The notes under the pieces are model-generated. The model was not told the origin of the DNA, searched no databases, and was given only the letters and a program-made list of their open reading frames with translations. Below are positions 52,902 to 62,253 of a DNA stretch of 64,000 nucleotides, one piece after another (position 1 is the first letter of the stretch; each line of letters begins with the position of its first letter). The position numbers and the translations under genes were made by a program. The stretch is from an uncultured Lachnospiraceae bacterium (GTDB taxonomy: Bacteria; Bacillota; Clostridia; Lachnospirales; Lachnospiraceae), in NCBI GenBank assembly GCA_947177165.1, contig CAMWTP010000012.1:1-64000 (forward strand). Direction: 5' to 3'.

Positions 52902-54080
52902 TTATTTTCCCCGATTTTCCTCTTCACTCAGCTCTCTGATTTCCTCATCATCCAGCCGTCTGAAATGGTTGATATTTCGAACCAACATTTTGATACTGTA
53001 CTTGGGTGTGTCAAAAAAACCCGCCTCATTCATATTGACGACAATAATTCCCAAAGGCACTGCGATCAGCATACCGCCAACGCCTGCAATCCGATAGCCG
53101 ATAAAGAGCAAAAACAACGTCGGAATCGGCTCCATACCGATTGATTCTCCCATAATCTTAGGCTGTATCAACTGCCGGAACAGTTGTCCTACCCCCCAGA
53201 TTACCAAGAATCCAAAAGCCCTGAGATAATTGCCTCCAATAATTGTCACGATCGCCCACGGCACGAGCACAATCCCTGTCCCAAAAAAGGGCAGAAAGTC
53301 CAGAAATGCCATGAGAAGCGCTATCAGAAAACTGTATCGAACCTTCATAACGGTAAGTCCTACCAGCAGCAGCACATACATCCAGATCTCAATCCGAAAC
53401 TGTGCTTTAAAATATCCGCCAACGGCCTGTTTCAGGCTTGAGACAAACACATCGTACTTGTGCGTAATATTTTCCGGCAGAAATTTATTTACAAAATTTC
53501 CTATCCACTCCCTGTCTGCAATAAAGAAATAGGCCGACAACATGCACATGATGATTGATATAATAACATTTGCTATGTTTCCAACCATGCTGCCCATGCC
53601 CTCAAATGTACTAAAATTCAGACTTTTTGGCAGGTCTGTTATCATCTCGCCAATCGTGTTTCCCAAGCTGTTTAATGCATCTGCAAACTTGGGCGCCCTC
53701 ACTCCAACATATTGGTTAATCGACTCCCCAAACGCATCAAAATCCTTCTTTACAGACGCCCACATGGCGGGAACTTCTTCTATAAACCCAGATAGCTGTC
53801 TCCAGAGTATGACTCCAACACCATATCCGATTCCAATCACTGCTGCAATCACACACACAATGACAACCACCGTTCCGGCCTTTCTTCTGATTTTCAACTT
53901 TCGCTCCAGAAATACCACAAATGGATTCGCGATACATGATATGATCCAGCCGATCACAAAGGGCATGAAGAACAAAACCAACTTTGGCACCAGAAAAATA
54001 CAAAGCAGCAGTATGACCAGCGAAATCAATATATTCACAATCAACTTGAGATTTTCCCTACCTGTACTTTTTCCTTCCAT
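52902..54080 (-). CDS. AI-2E family transporter (PerM-like)
   Basis: A 392-residue membrane protein with about eight helices: two hairpins near the N-terminus (about 10-45 and 68-95), then a central soluble loop and the conserved C-terminal block FLDFLPFFGTGIVLVPWAIV and GVGGMLIAVPLGIIVVNM. Family members include the AI-2 exporter TqsA and Na+/H+ antiporters; the substrate here is unknown. It lies 2 bases downstream of the ysxC stop, in the same operon. Confidence 0.93.
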   Translation of the reverse strand: MEGKSTGRENLKLIVNILISLVILLLCIFLVPKLVLFFMPFVIGWIISCIANPFVVFLERKLKIRRKAGTVVVIVCVIAAVIGIGYGVGVILWRQLSGFIEEVPAMWASVKKDFDAFGESINQYVGVRAPKFADALNSLGNTIGEMITDLPKSLNFSTFEGMGSMVGNIANVIISIIMCMLSAYFFIADREWIGNFVNKFLPENITHKYDVFVSSLKQAVGGYFKAQFRIEIWMYVLLLVGLTVMKVRYSFLIALLMAFLDFLPFFGTGIVLVPWAIVTIIGGNYLRAFGFLVIWGVGQLFRQLIQPKIMGESIGMEPIPTLFLLFIGYRIAGVGGMLIAVPLGIIVVNMNEAGFFDTPKYSIKMLVRNINHFRRLDDEEIRELSEEENRGK

Positions 54081-54082
54081 AA

Positions 54083-54685
54083 TCAGTCCTCTCCTTCCGA
54101 CTGCTCCATCATGCTGTCAATCAGCTCATAGATCTCGTCCCGCCCCTGCTTTGTCTGCGCTGAGAATGGTATCACGATGGTATCTTTATCGACATTGAGC
54201 CCCTGCTTTACTGCCTTAATCTGCTTTTGCAGCTGGCTTCTGTTGATTTTATCCGCCTTTGTCGCTATGATAATCGGGTGAAAACCGTTCGAGAGAATCC
54301 AATCGTACATGATTTTGTCGTTTGCCGACGGATCATGCCTGATATCGACCAGCAAAAATACAGCCTTTAGCACTTTTGACTGGCGAAGATACTTCTCGAT
54401 CATTTTTCCCCATTTCTCTTTTTCCTGCTGGCTCACCTTCGCATAGCCGTACCCCGGAAGATCGACAAAATACAGCTCATCATTGATATTATAAAAGTTA
54501 ATCGTCTGTGTCTTTCCAGGCTGTGAGCTGGTACGCGCCAAAGACTTTCGGTTCATGAGAGCATTGATCAGCGAGGACTTTCCCACATTGCTCTTCCCGG
54601 CAAACGCAATTTCAGGCATATGATTTTGTGGTATCTTGCTTGTCACACCAATTACTGTTTCCAAGCTTACATTTTTTATGACCAT
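54083..54685 (-). CDS. ysxC: Ribosome biogenesis GTPase YsxC/EngB
   Basis: A 200-residue GTPase needed for late 50S assembly. G1 is AFAGKSNVGKSSLINALM, G2/G3 include QPGKTQTINFYNI and VDLPGYGYAKV, and G4 is ATKADKINRSQ. The position downstream of lon matches B. subtilis. GGAGAAAT precedes the ATG, 24 bases after the lon stop. Confidence 0.97.
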   Translation of the reverse strand: MVIKNVSLETVIGVTSKIPQNHMPEIAFAGKSNVGKSSLINALMNRKSLARTSSQPGKTQTINFYNINDELYFVDLPGYGYAKVSQQEKEKWGKMIEKYLRQSKVLKAVFLLVDIRHDPSANDKIMYDWILSNGFHPIIIATKADKINRSQLQKQIKAVKQGLNVDKDTIVIPFSAQTKQGRDEIYELIDSMMEQSEGED

Positions 54686-54709
54686 CTGTTATTTCTCCTG
54701 CTTAGGAAC

Positions 54710-57124
54710 TTACGATTCCTTATTCTCTCCTGTTACCGTTTTCTTTTTGTTTCCACTTTTTGTTCGTTTTATCTTGATTTCCTGCGCAAACGCCAGCGGT
54801 ATCACCTCATCCATAGAGCTCACAAAACAGATCTCCATACCCGATTTAATCTCATTGGAAATCTCCGCAACATCTTTCTCATTTTCCTTTGGTACCAGGA
54901 CAGTCGTGATGCCTGCTGTCTTTGCCGCCAGCAGCTTTTCTTTCAGTCCACCGATTGGAAGCACCCTTCCCCGCAGTGTGATCTCTCCGGTCATAGCAAC
55001 CTTTGCTTTGACGGGTGTATCAGTGATTGCTGACAGCACTGCTGTTGCCATGGTAATACCCGCAGACGGTCCATCCTTTGGAACTGCCCCTTCGGGAATA
55101 TGGAGATGGAAGTCATTCTCTTTGAAAAATTCTGGATTAATCTTATACTTGGGCGCAATTGACCTGATATAACTGATTCCGGTCATCGCGGACTCCTTCA
55201 TCACATCGCCAAGCTTTCCCGTAAGTTCGATCTCACCCTTTCCAGGCATAATATTCACTTCAATCTGCAGCGTATCACCGCCCACACTTGTCCATGCAAG
55301 TCCTCTGACAATACCGACATCATCTTTCTCGTTCGCCATATCCACACTGTACTTTGGCTTTCCAAGATACTTTTCCAGTCTCTGACTGTTTACCTTGATA
55401 CACTTGTCCTGTATCTGTTTTTTCGGTTTTCCGCCTCTGTCTTTTAGAATCTCCAGCGCTGCCTTTCTGCATACTGTCCCGAGCTTCCGCTCCAGATTTC
55501 GCACACCAGCCTCTTTCGTGTAATGGTCAATGATTCCTTTGATCGCATTGTCACTGATCGTCAGCTGTGTTTCCTTCAGACCATTCTTCTTTAACTGTTT
55601 CTCCCACAGATGTTCCTTTGCAATGTGAAACTTCTCATTTGCCGTGTAGCTTGTCACTTCTATGATATCCATGCGGTCCAGCAGCGGTCTTGGAATATTG
55701 CCCGCATCGTTTGCCGTCGCTATGAATAAGACCTTGGACAAGTCAATCGGCAGCTCCACATAGTGATCCCTGAAATGGCAGTTCTGCTCTGGATCAAGCA
55801 CCTCCAGGAGCGCAGAGGAGGTATCACCCTTATAGTCACTGCTGACCTTGTCAATCTCATCGAGCAGCATCAGCGGATTGCACACCCCCGCTTGCTTCAG
55901 GCCATTTGCAATGCGTCCCGGCATCGCCCCTACATAGGTCTTGCGGTGTCCCCTGATCTCCGCCTCGTCGCGCACACCGCCAAGACAGATCCTGACATAT
56001 TTCTTATTCAGTGCCTCGGCTATAGATTTTGCGATCGAAGTTTTTCCTGTTCCCGGCGGTCCCACCAGACACATGATCGGTGCTTCGCCCTTGCTGGTCA
56101 GACATCTGACTGCCAGATACTCGACAATCCGTTCCTTCACTTTCTCCAGCCCATAATGGTCTCTCTCCAGGATCTCCTCTGCCCTGTTGATATCATTATT
56201 GTCCTTCGATGCTTTGTTCCACGGAAGTTCTAAGAGCGTCTCAATATATCCGCGCTCCACTGCACTCTCCGAGCTCGAACCCATGATTGTCTTAAACCGG
56301 TTGATCGCCTTTTGAATCTTTTCCTTCACTTCCGCATCCGCTTTCAGCTTTGCGAGCGCTTCCTCATAATGCTTCACATCAGAATATTGATTCTTTTCTC
56401 CCAATTCTTCCTGTATATACTCCATCTGCTCACGCAGAATGTAATCCTTTTGGTTCTTGTCAATTTTCTCTCTGATCTTGACCGCCAGCTGTGTGCGGAT
56501 CGCCGCGATCTGCGCCTCATTCATGATCAGCGCCACCAATTCCCCACACTGATCCGCCAGATCTTCAATCTCCAATATACTCTGTTTCTGTTCGTAAGAA
56601 AAAGGGGTATTGATCAGGATCTGGTTCATCAATACCGCCAGACTGCTTCCCTCTTTGAAATATTTTCCAAGACTTTTCCCAATCTTGGGATAAAATCTCA
56701 CATAAGTGTCAAAAACTTCCCTGAGCGTGCGGATCAATGCCTCCTCCTCAGTCTGTTCCATGACAGTTTCACTGTCATCAATCTCCTCATACAGTGCGCT
56801 GAAATACTGACCTTCATTGTCCTCAATCTCTATGATGCGTGCTCTTGCCACAGCCTCCACCATAACCCTGTCAATGCTGTTAGGAAGCTTTGTTACCTGT
56901 TTGATATTTGCCACTGTGCACACTTTATATAACCCGTCGATGTCCGGCATCTCCTCCTCCGGGTCGATCTGCGGCACGAGCAGAACCTTCTGTGATTCAT
57001 TTAACGCCTGCTCAATTGCCTTTTTGGACATATCTCTGTTCAGATCAAAATGTATGATCATATTCGGTATTACTGTCAATCCCCGCAGTGCCACCAAAGG
57101 TAATGCTGTTGTTATCTGCTCCAT
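54710..57124 (-). CDS. lon: ATP-dependent protease Lon
   Basis: An 804-residue Lon: N-terminal substrate domain (1-200), coiled coil, AAA+ module with LVGPPGTGKTSIAKSIA (about 355) and the Ser-Lys protease domain with VPKDGPSAGITMA (Ser about 684). It degrades misfolded proteins. AAAGGAA precedes the ATG. A hairpin lies between clpX and lon, so part of the transcription may end before it. Confidence 0.97.
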   Translation of the reverse strand: MEQITTALPLVALRGLTVIPNMIIHFDLNRDMSKKAIEQALNESQKVLLVPQIDPEEEMPDIDGLYKVCTVANIKQVTKLPNSIDRVMVEAVARARIIEIEDNEGQYFSALYEEIDDSETVMEQTEEEALIRTLREVFDTYVRFYPKIGKSLGKYFKEGSSLAVLMNQILINTPFSYEQKQSILEIEDLADQCGELVALIMNEAQIAAIRTQLAVKIREKIDKNQKDYILREQMEYIQEELGEKNQYSDVKHYEEALAKLKADAEVKEKIQKAINRFKTIMGSSSESAVERGYIETLLELPWNKASKDNNDINRAEEILERDHYGLEKVKERIVEYLAVRCLTSKGEAPIMCLVGPPGTGKTSIAKSIAEALNKKYVRICLGGVRDEAEIRGHRKTYVGAMPGRIANGLKQAGVCNPLMLLDEIDKVSSDYKGDTSSALLEVLDPEQNCHFRDHYVELPIDLSKVLFIATANDAGNIPRPLLDRMDIIEVTSYTANEKFHIAKEHLWEKQLKKNGLKETQLTISDNAIKGIIDHYTKEAGVRNLERKLGTVCRKAALEILKDRGGKPKKQIQDKCIKVNSQRLEKYLGKPKYSVDMANEKDDVGIVRGLAWTSVGGDTLQIEVNIMPGKGEIELTGKLGDVMKESAMTGISYIRSIAPKYKINPEFFKENDFHLHIPEGAVPKDGPSAGITMATAVLSAITDTPVKAKVAMTGEITLRGRVLPIGGLKEKLLAAKTAGITTVLVPKENEKDVAEISNEIKSGMEICFVSSMDEVIPLAFAQEIKIKRTKSGNKKKTVTGENKES

Positions 57125-57141
57125 CTAAATTCCTTTCGTAA

Positions 57142-57170
57142 AAGCGCCGCCTTTTTGAAAGGCGGCGCTT
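57142..57170. terminator. Hairpin between clpX and lon
   Basis: 13-bp perfect arms AAGCGCCGCCTTT and AAAGGCGGCGCTT, 3-base loop, with TTTT in the leftward sense. It may be a partial terminator or attenuator upstream of lon. Confidence 0.75.
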
Positions 57171-57187
57171 ATGATTAATCCATTTAT

Positions 57188-58456
57188 TTATCTCGCCTTT
57201 TTCTCTCGCTCTGTGCGCATCGCTTCGCGGTGTACTACAAAAGGCTGACTTGTTCCCTCTACGGACTCCTTCGTAATCACGCAGCTCTCAATCGTGTCAT
57301 CGGAAGGAATCTCATACATGATATCCATCATAATGCTCTCCATGATGGAACGCAGACCTCTGGCTCCTGTCTTTCTCTCCAACGCTTTTTCGGCAATCGC
57401 GTCGATCGCATCCGGCTCAAAGGTAAGCTTTACATCGTCGAACTCAAAAAGCTTCTGATACTGCTTAATCAGAGCACTCTTTGGCTCCTTGAGGATCCTC
57501 ACGAGAGCTTCCTTATCAAGTCCCTCCAGCGATACGTTGATCGGAACTCTGCCGACAAACTCAGGAATCAGGCCATATTTTGTGAGATCCTGCGGTGTCA
57601 CTTCCTTAAACACAGCGCCGAGATCCCTTGTCGTCTTCTCTGCGATATCCTTGTTGAACCCAATCGACTTGCGGTCAAGCCTGTTCTCAACAATCTTGTC
57701 AAGCCCGTCAAAAGCACCGCCGCAGATAAACAGGATATTCGTCGTGTCGATCTGGATCAATTCCTGATGCGGATGCTTTCTTCCGCCCTGTGGGGGCACA
57801 CTCGCGACCGTACCTTCGACAATCTTCAAAAGTGCCTGCTGCACGCCCTCGCCGGAAACATCCCTGGTAATCGAAACATTTTCACTCTTCTTGGTAATCT
57901 TGTCGATCTCATCGATATAGATAATCCCGTATTGAGCCCTCTCAATATCGTAATCCGCTGCCTGAATAAGCTTCAAAAGGATATTCTCAACATCCTCTCC
58001 GACATAGCCTGCCTCCGTGAGTGTCGTCGCATCTGCGATTGCAAAAGGAACATTGATGATCTTGGCAAGTGTCTGTGCCAGATAAGTTTTTCCAGACCCA
58101 GTCGGTCCAATCATGATGATATTGCTCTTCTGAAGTTCTACATCCAGATCCTTTTCAGCCATGACACGCTTATAGTGATTGTATACCGCCACCGATAATA
58201 CTTTCTTGGCCTCCTCCTGTCCGATGACATAGTCGTCAAGAAACTCTTTGATTTCCACAGGCTTTAAGAGGTTGATCTCGAAGCCGCCCTCGATCTGCTC
58301 CTCCTCATATTCCTCCTCGATAATGTCTGCACAGATATCTACACACTCATCACAAATATAAACACCGGATGGACCTGCTATCAGCTTTCTCACCTGATCC
58401 TGTGTTTTATTGCAGAAAGAACATCTTACTCTTCCCTCAGTGCTTTTTCCTGCCAT
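57188..58456 (-). CDS. clpX: ATP-dependent Clp protease, unfoldase subunit ClpX
   Basis: A 422-residue AAA+ unfoldase that feeds ClpP. The N-terminal zinc finger is [10 protein letters not shown]...ICDECVDIC (about 11-44). Walker A is [15 protein letters not shown] and the pore loop [11 protein letters not shown] is present. The IGF-type ClpP-binding loop reads [11 protein letters not shown] 58456 follows GGGAG; an upstream start at 58477 lacks a ribosome site. Confidence 0.97.
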   Translation of the reverse strand: MAGKSTEGRVRCSFCNKTQDQVRKLIAGPSGVYICDECVDICADIIEEEYEEEQIEGGFEINLLKPVEIKEFLDDYVIGQEEAKKVLSVAVYNHYKRVMAEKDLDVELQKSNIIMIGPTGSGKTYLAQTLAKIINVPFAIADATTLTEAGYVGEDVENILLKLIQAADYDIERAQYGIIYIDEIDKITKKSENVSITRDVSGEGVQQALLKIVEGTVASVPPQGGRKHPHQELIQIDTTNILFICGGAFDGLDKIVENRLDRKSIGFNKDIAEKTTRDLGAVFKEVTPQDLTKYGLIPEFVGRVPINVSLEGLDKEALVRILKEPKSALIKQYQKLFEFDDVKLTFEPDAIDAIAEKALERKTGARGLRSIMESIMMDIMYEIPSDDTIESCVITKESVEGTSQPFVVHREAMRTEREKKAR

Positions 58457-58503
58457 CCTTTTTCTCCCTTTACTCATAATTCATTCAATCATAATAATAT
58501 AAT

Positions 58504-59112
58504 TTAATTCTCTTTGTCCTCCGCTGCATCGGCCCTGTCAGTAATCACTTTATCAATCAAACCGTACTGCATCGCTTCCTCAGCCGTTTTCCAATTATCG
58601 CGCTCTGTATCCGCTGCAATCACATCATACGGCTGACCGCAGTTCTCCGCCAAAATACTGTTCAATTTCTGCTTCGTTCGCAAAATATGTTTTGCAGCAA
58701 TTTCAATCTCTGTTGCCTGTCCCTGTGCCCCGCCGAGCGGCTGATGGATCATAATCTCCGCGTTGGGAAGCGCAAGCCGCTTGCCCTTCGTGCCGCCTGC
58801 AAGCAGGAATGCACCCATGCTGGCCGCCATTCCAATACATATTGTGGATACATCGCATTTGATGTACCGCATCGTATCATAAATTGCCATACCCGCTGTG
58901 ACAGAACCACCCGGGCTGTTAATGTACAGCTGAATGTCCTTCTCCGGATCCTCAGCCTCCAAAAACAACAGCTGTGCTACTGTAAGGCTTGCTGTCGTCT
59001 CGTTTACTTCCTCTCCCAGGAATATAATGCGCTCCTTCAAAAGTCTTGAATAAATATCGTAGGAACGCTCTCCCCGGCTTGTTTGTTCTATGACATATGG
59101 TACTAAACTCAT
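58504..59112 (-). CDS. clpP: ATP-dependent Clp protease, proteolytic subunit ClpP
   Basis: A 202-residue serine protease. The catalytic triad is Ser in [11 protein letters not shown], His in MIHQPLGG and Asp in AADTERDNW. Length and N-terminal loop are normal. It forms tetradecamers with ClpX. GGAGG precedes the ATG. It lies between tig and clpX as in many Firmicutes. Confidence 0.98.
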   Translation of the reverse strand: MSLVPYVIEQTSRGERSYDIYSRLLKERIIFLGEEVNETTASLTVAQLLFLEAEDPEKDIQLYINSPGGSVTAGMAIYDTMRYIKCDVSTICIGMAASMGAFLLAGGTKGKRLALPNAEIMIHQPLGGAQGQATEIEIAAKHILRTKQKLNSILAENCGQPYDVIAADTERDNWKTAEEAMQYGLIDKVITDRADAAEDKEN

Positions 59113-59239
59113 GGAATTTACCTCCGCTTTTGATACTAATATATTAAGTAGCAGACCTCATTTAGATTCAGTATAACGCAAATATAATAATTGTGCAAAT
59201 AATACGCACAATTATTATACTTTTTTAATATATTGTATT

Positions 59240-60526
59240 CTATTTTTCTACCGCGTTCTCCACTGCCAGATCCAGCGCTTTTCTGATGCAAATGTCCTCC
59301 TTGATTGACTTTTGCTCAAAATCGCTGATCATCTCTGTGAGCTTACTCTCCTCCATCTGGTAAGCTTCTGCCATCTTCTTGATCTCAGATGTGTACTCTT
59401 CCTCACTCACCTCTATATTCTCAGCCTTTGCCACTGCCTCAAGCACCAGCCTTGTCTTGATCCTCTGCTCTGCCTGCGGCTTTAACTGCTCTAAGAATGC
59501 CTCTCTCGTGAGACCTGTAAACTGGAAATACTGGTCGATCGAGATACCCTGCATCTGGATTCTCTGAGCAAAATCATCTGCCATTGAACGCTGCTGTGTC
59601 GCAAGCATCGCCTCTGGAATATCCATCTGCGCATCTGCAATGATTGCCTCGATTACCTTCTCTTCCTTTGCAGACTTTGCTTCGTCTTCCTTCTTCTCCG
59701 TCAGGTTCTTCTTCACATCTTCCCTATACTCAGCCAAAGTATCAAACTCAGATACCTCACTTGCAAACTCATCGTCAAGCTCCGGCAGCTCCTTCTCCTT
59801 GATCTCCTTGACTGTGCACTTGAAGACAGCAGGCTTTCCGGCAAGCTCCGCAGCCTGATAATCCTCAGGGAAAGTCACATTGACATCTACTTCCTTGTCA
59901 ATCTCAGCACCGATCAGCTGCTCCTCAAATCCCGGAATAAATGTATTAGAACCGATGGTCAGCGGATAATTCTCACCTGTTCCGCCTTCAAAGGCTTCCC
60001 CGTCAACAAATCCCTTGAAATCAATCACTGTCATATCGCCGTCCTTGACAGCCCTGTCCTCAACAGAGATTGTCCGCGCATTGCTCTCTCTCTCCCTGTC
60101 AATTGCCGTGTCAATCTCCTCATCTGTGACAGTTGTGTCTGTCTTCTCAACCTCGATGCCCTTGTACTTTCCAAGTGTTACTTCCGGCTTTAATGCAACT
60201 TCTGCGGTAAATATAAAGGGCTTTCCAGCCTCTGCCTGTACTATATCGATTGTTGGCTGCGACACAATCTCCTCTGTGCACTCATCCAAAGCCTTTGCGT
60301 AAGCAGTAGGAATGACAATGTTTGCGGCATCCTCATAAAAGATCTCTCTGCCATACATCTGTTCTATCATCTTGCGGGGAACCTTACCCTTGCGAAATCC
60401 CGGAATGCTCAGCTTATTCTTATTCTTCTGATAAGCCTTCTCAATCGCCTGCTCAAAATCCTCAGCTGACGCTTCTATTGTAAGCTTTGCCATATTTCCC
60501 TCTAACTTTTCCACCTGTAAACTCAT
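59240..60526 (-). CDS. tig: Trigger factor
   Basis: A 428-residue ribosome-bound chaperone and peptidylprolyl isomerase. The ribosome-binding signature is GFRKGKVPRKMIEQ (about 44-57). The FKBP-type domain is at about 160-245 (VIDFKGFVDGEAFEGG, FIPGFEEQLIGAE). The C-terminal chaperone arm is helical. ATG 60526 lies 11 bases after GGAGG. It heads the tig-clpP-clpX-lon cluster. Confidence 0.97.
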   Translation of the reverse strand: MSLQVEKLEGNMAKLTIEASAEDFEQAIEKAYQKNKNKLSIPGFRKGKVPRKMIEQMYGREIFYEDAANIVIPTAYAKALDECTEEIVSQPTIDIVQAEAGKPFIFTAEVALKPEVTLGKYKGIEVEKTDTTVTDEEIDTAIDRERESNARTISVEDRAVKDGDMTVIDFKGFVDGEAFEGGTGENYPLTIGSNTFIPGFEEQLIGAEIDKEVDVNVTFPEDYQAAELAGKPAVFKCTVKEIKEKELPELDDEFASEVSEFDTLAEYREDVKKNLTEKKEDEAKSAKEEKVIEAIIADAQMDIPEAMLATQQRSMADDFAQRIQMQGISIDQYFQFTGLTREAFLEQLKPQAEQRIKTRLVLEAVAKAENIEVSEEEYTSEIKKMAEAYQMEESKLTEMISDFEQKSIKEDICIRKALDLAVENAVEK

Positions 60527-60544
60527 TTGTCTCGTTTCCTCCTT

Positions 60545-60572
60545 GCATATCATGCAATGCATATCATGCAAT
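60545..60572. repeat. 14-bp tandem duplication in the tig leader
   Basis: GCATATCATGCAAT occurs twice in a row, followed by CATGCC. The unit contains the palindrome GCATATCATGC-like sequence. It may be replication slippage or a regulator site. Confidence 0.6.
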
Positions 60573-60739
60573 CATGCCTGCCATGAATAATATTTTTATA
60601 TTTTATCGATTCCAGTATACCGTCTGTACACTGCTCTATGTAACTATTCATCAAACAGTTACAGTCATTTTACAATTATAGCATAGGCTTTCCAAAAATA
60701 AAAGAAAAATTTTTTAAAAATAAAAAAAACTATAAAAAC

Positions 60740-60765
60740 GGGATGCAGTATCAATACCGCATCCC
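60740..60765 (-). terminator. Terminator of the spore protein gene
   Basis: GGGATGC.GTAT paired with ATAC.GCATCCC, followed leftward by a T-run. Confidence 0.9.
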
Positions 60766-60786
60766 ATTCTGTCCTTTGGCTTTGTC

Positions 60787-60993
60787 TTATTTGTTTAAAG
60801 ACTCCTCATAGCTCTTTACCATTCTTCTGACCATCTCGCCGCCAATGCTTCCTGCCTCGCGCGATGTGAGATCACCGTTGTAACCTTCCTTTAAGTTTAC
60901 ACCCAGCTCTGACGCTACCTCTGTCTTAAAACGGTCCATTGCTGCCTTTGCCTCTGGAACTTCTACTCTGTTTGATCTACTCTGTGATGCCAT
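60787..60993 (-). CDS. Alpha/beta-type small acid-soluble spore protein
   Basis: A 68-residue SASP that coats DNA in dormant spores. The two conserved parts are LKTEVA-like MDRFKTEVASELGVNLKEGY with the germination protease site (TEVASE) and the C-terminal GSIGGEMVRRMVKSYEE. ACGGAGG precedes the ATG. It is a single-gene unit with its own terminator and is likely controlled by sigma-G, though no certain sigma-G box was identified. It shows that the organism makes or once made spores. Confidence 0.96.
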   Translation of the reverse strand: MASQSRSNRVEVPEAKAAMDRFKTEVASELGVNLKEGYNGDLTSREAGSIGGEMVRRMVKSYEESLNK

Positions 60994-61143
60994 AATTTTT
61001 TACCTCCGTTAATCATTTTTGCTCTCTATAACAAATCTATTTTCAAAGACAAGCTTTCTGTCGCTTATCTTAATCCTAGTATTAACGGAGTGAAAAGTTT
61101 TATGAATGGTATATTTTAACTAAACTGTCATTTTATTTCAGTA

Positions 61144-62235
61144 TCATATTTCGATTCCTTTGAAATTTCGATAAATGCGCATAAACACGCGGATAATATC
61201 CGGATCAAAAATGCTTCCCGCCTTCTCCTGCATAAATGCAAGCGTCTGATCAAGCGGAATCGGTTTTTTGTACCGCCGCTCGCTGACCATGGCATCAAAC
61301 ACATCCACAACCTTTACGATGCGGGCCGCGAGCGGTATTGAATCGCCCTTAAGACCTTTGGGATAACCGGAACCATCCCAGCACTCGTGATGATACCACG
61401 CAATCTCTATCGCCATGTCTATAAAATCATTTGTCTCCACACCCTCGTAGATATCCATCAATGTCTTTGCGCCAAGCTCTGCGTGCATACACATAATCCT
61501 GCGCTCCTCCTCATCCAGAGGCGCATTCTTGAGCAGAATTTGATCCGGCACCATGAGTTTACCGATATCATGGAGTCCGGCACTCGACTCAATCGTATCG
61601 ATAAAGTCATCCGTCACTTCTTCCTCAAATTTCGGATACAACTGCATGCCCTCCGCAAGAATCCGGCTGTTGTACAGTATATTTTTGTAGTGGGAACCGG
61701 ACACATTCTCCCTGCTCTCCACAAGCCTTGCCAGCGCTGTCATAATATTTTTCTGCTCTATTCTGAGCTTCTCCATCTGACGCGCTACCACCAGATTCAG
61801 CTGCTTGTTATTTTCCTCCAGATCCCTCTGCATGGTGTAAATCTTAAGATGTGTGGAGATGCGCATCTCCACCTCTGTCTTCTCAAAAGGCTTGGGGATA
61901 TAATCAACCGCGCCGAGCTCAAACCCTTTGCTGAGGTCCGAAGCCGTGTCCATAGCCGAAATGAAGATAACGGGTATTTCTTTTGTATATGGATCATTTT
62001 TCAACATGGAACAGAACGTAAACCCGTCAATTTCAGGCATGGAAATATCTGACAAAATGATTCCCGGCAGATTTTCACTGTCCTCGATGATCTTGAGCGC
62101 TTCCTTCACGCTCTGCGCCAGCAGCGCCTGATACCCCATGTTTTTGATAATTTCCTCGAGAATGATCAGATTCACCTCAACATCATCAACCACAAGTATT
62201 TTGATCTCACTATTTTTTTGTGATGCTCTATCCAT
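61144..62235 (-). CDS. Response regulator with HD-GYP domain
   Basis: A 363-residue two-domain protein. The receiver (about 10-130) has VVDDVE, phosphoacceptor Asp63 in LSDISMPEIDG, and FISAMD with KPF. A helical linker joins the HD-GYP domain (about 175-355), with GLHDIGKLMVPD, MHAELGAKT and WYHHECWDGSGYPKGLKG. HD-GYP proteins hydrolyse cyclic di-GMP. Motif residues are intact, so activity is likely. It lies 18 bases downstream of the histidine kinase. An alternative start is 62247. Confidence 0.93.
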   Translation of the reverse strand: MDRASQKNSEIKILVVDDVEVNLIILEEIIKNMGYQALLAQSVKEALKIIEDSENLPGIILSDISMPEIDGFTFCSMLKNDPYTKEIPVIFISAMDTASDLSKGFELGAVDYIPKPFEKTEVEMRISTHLKIYTMQRDLEENNKQLNLVVARQMEKLRIEQKNIMTALARLVESRENVSGSHYKNILYNSRILAEGMQLYPKFEEEVTDDFIDTIESSAGLHDIGKLMVPDQILLKNAPLDEEERRIMCMHAELGAKTLMDIYEGVETNDFIDMAIEIAWYHHECWDGSGYPKGLKGDSIPLAARIVKVVDVFDAMVSERRYKKPIPLDQTLAFMQEKAGSIFDPDIIRVFMRIYRNFKGIEI

Positions 62236-62253
62236 ACTATTCCTCATACCCTT

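Noticed and set aside
61007..61092. Inverted repeat CTCCGTTAAT / ATTAACGGAG around the spore-gene leader
   Set aside because: The arms are about 65 bases apart and the left arm is simply the ribosome site of the spore protein gene, so chance is likely.
60787..61143. Sigma-G promoter for the spore protein gene
   Set aside because: No pair matching the sigma-G consensus at proper spacing could be identified with confidence.
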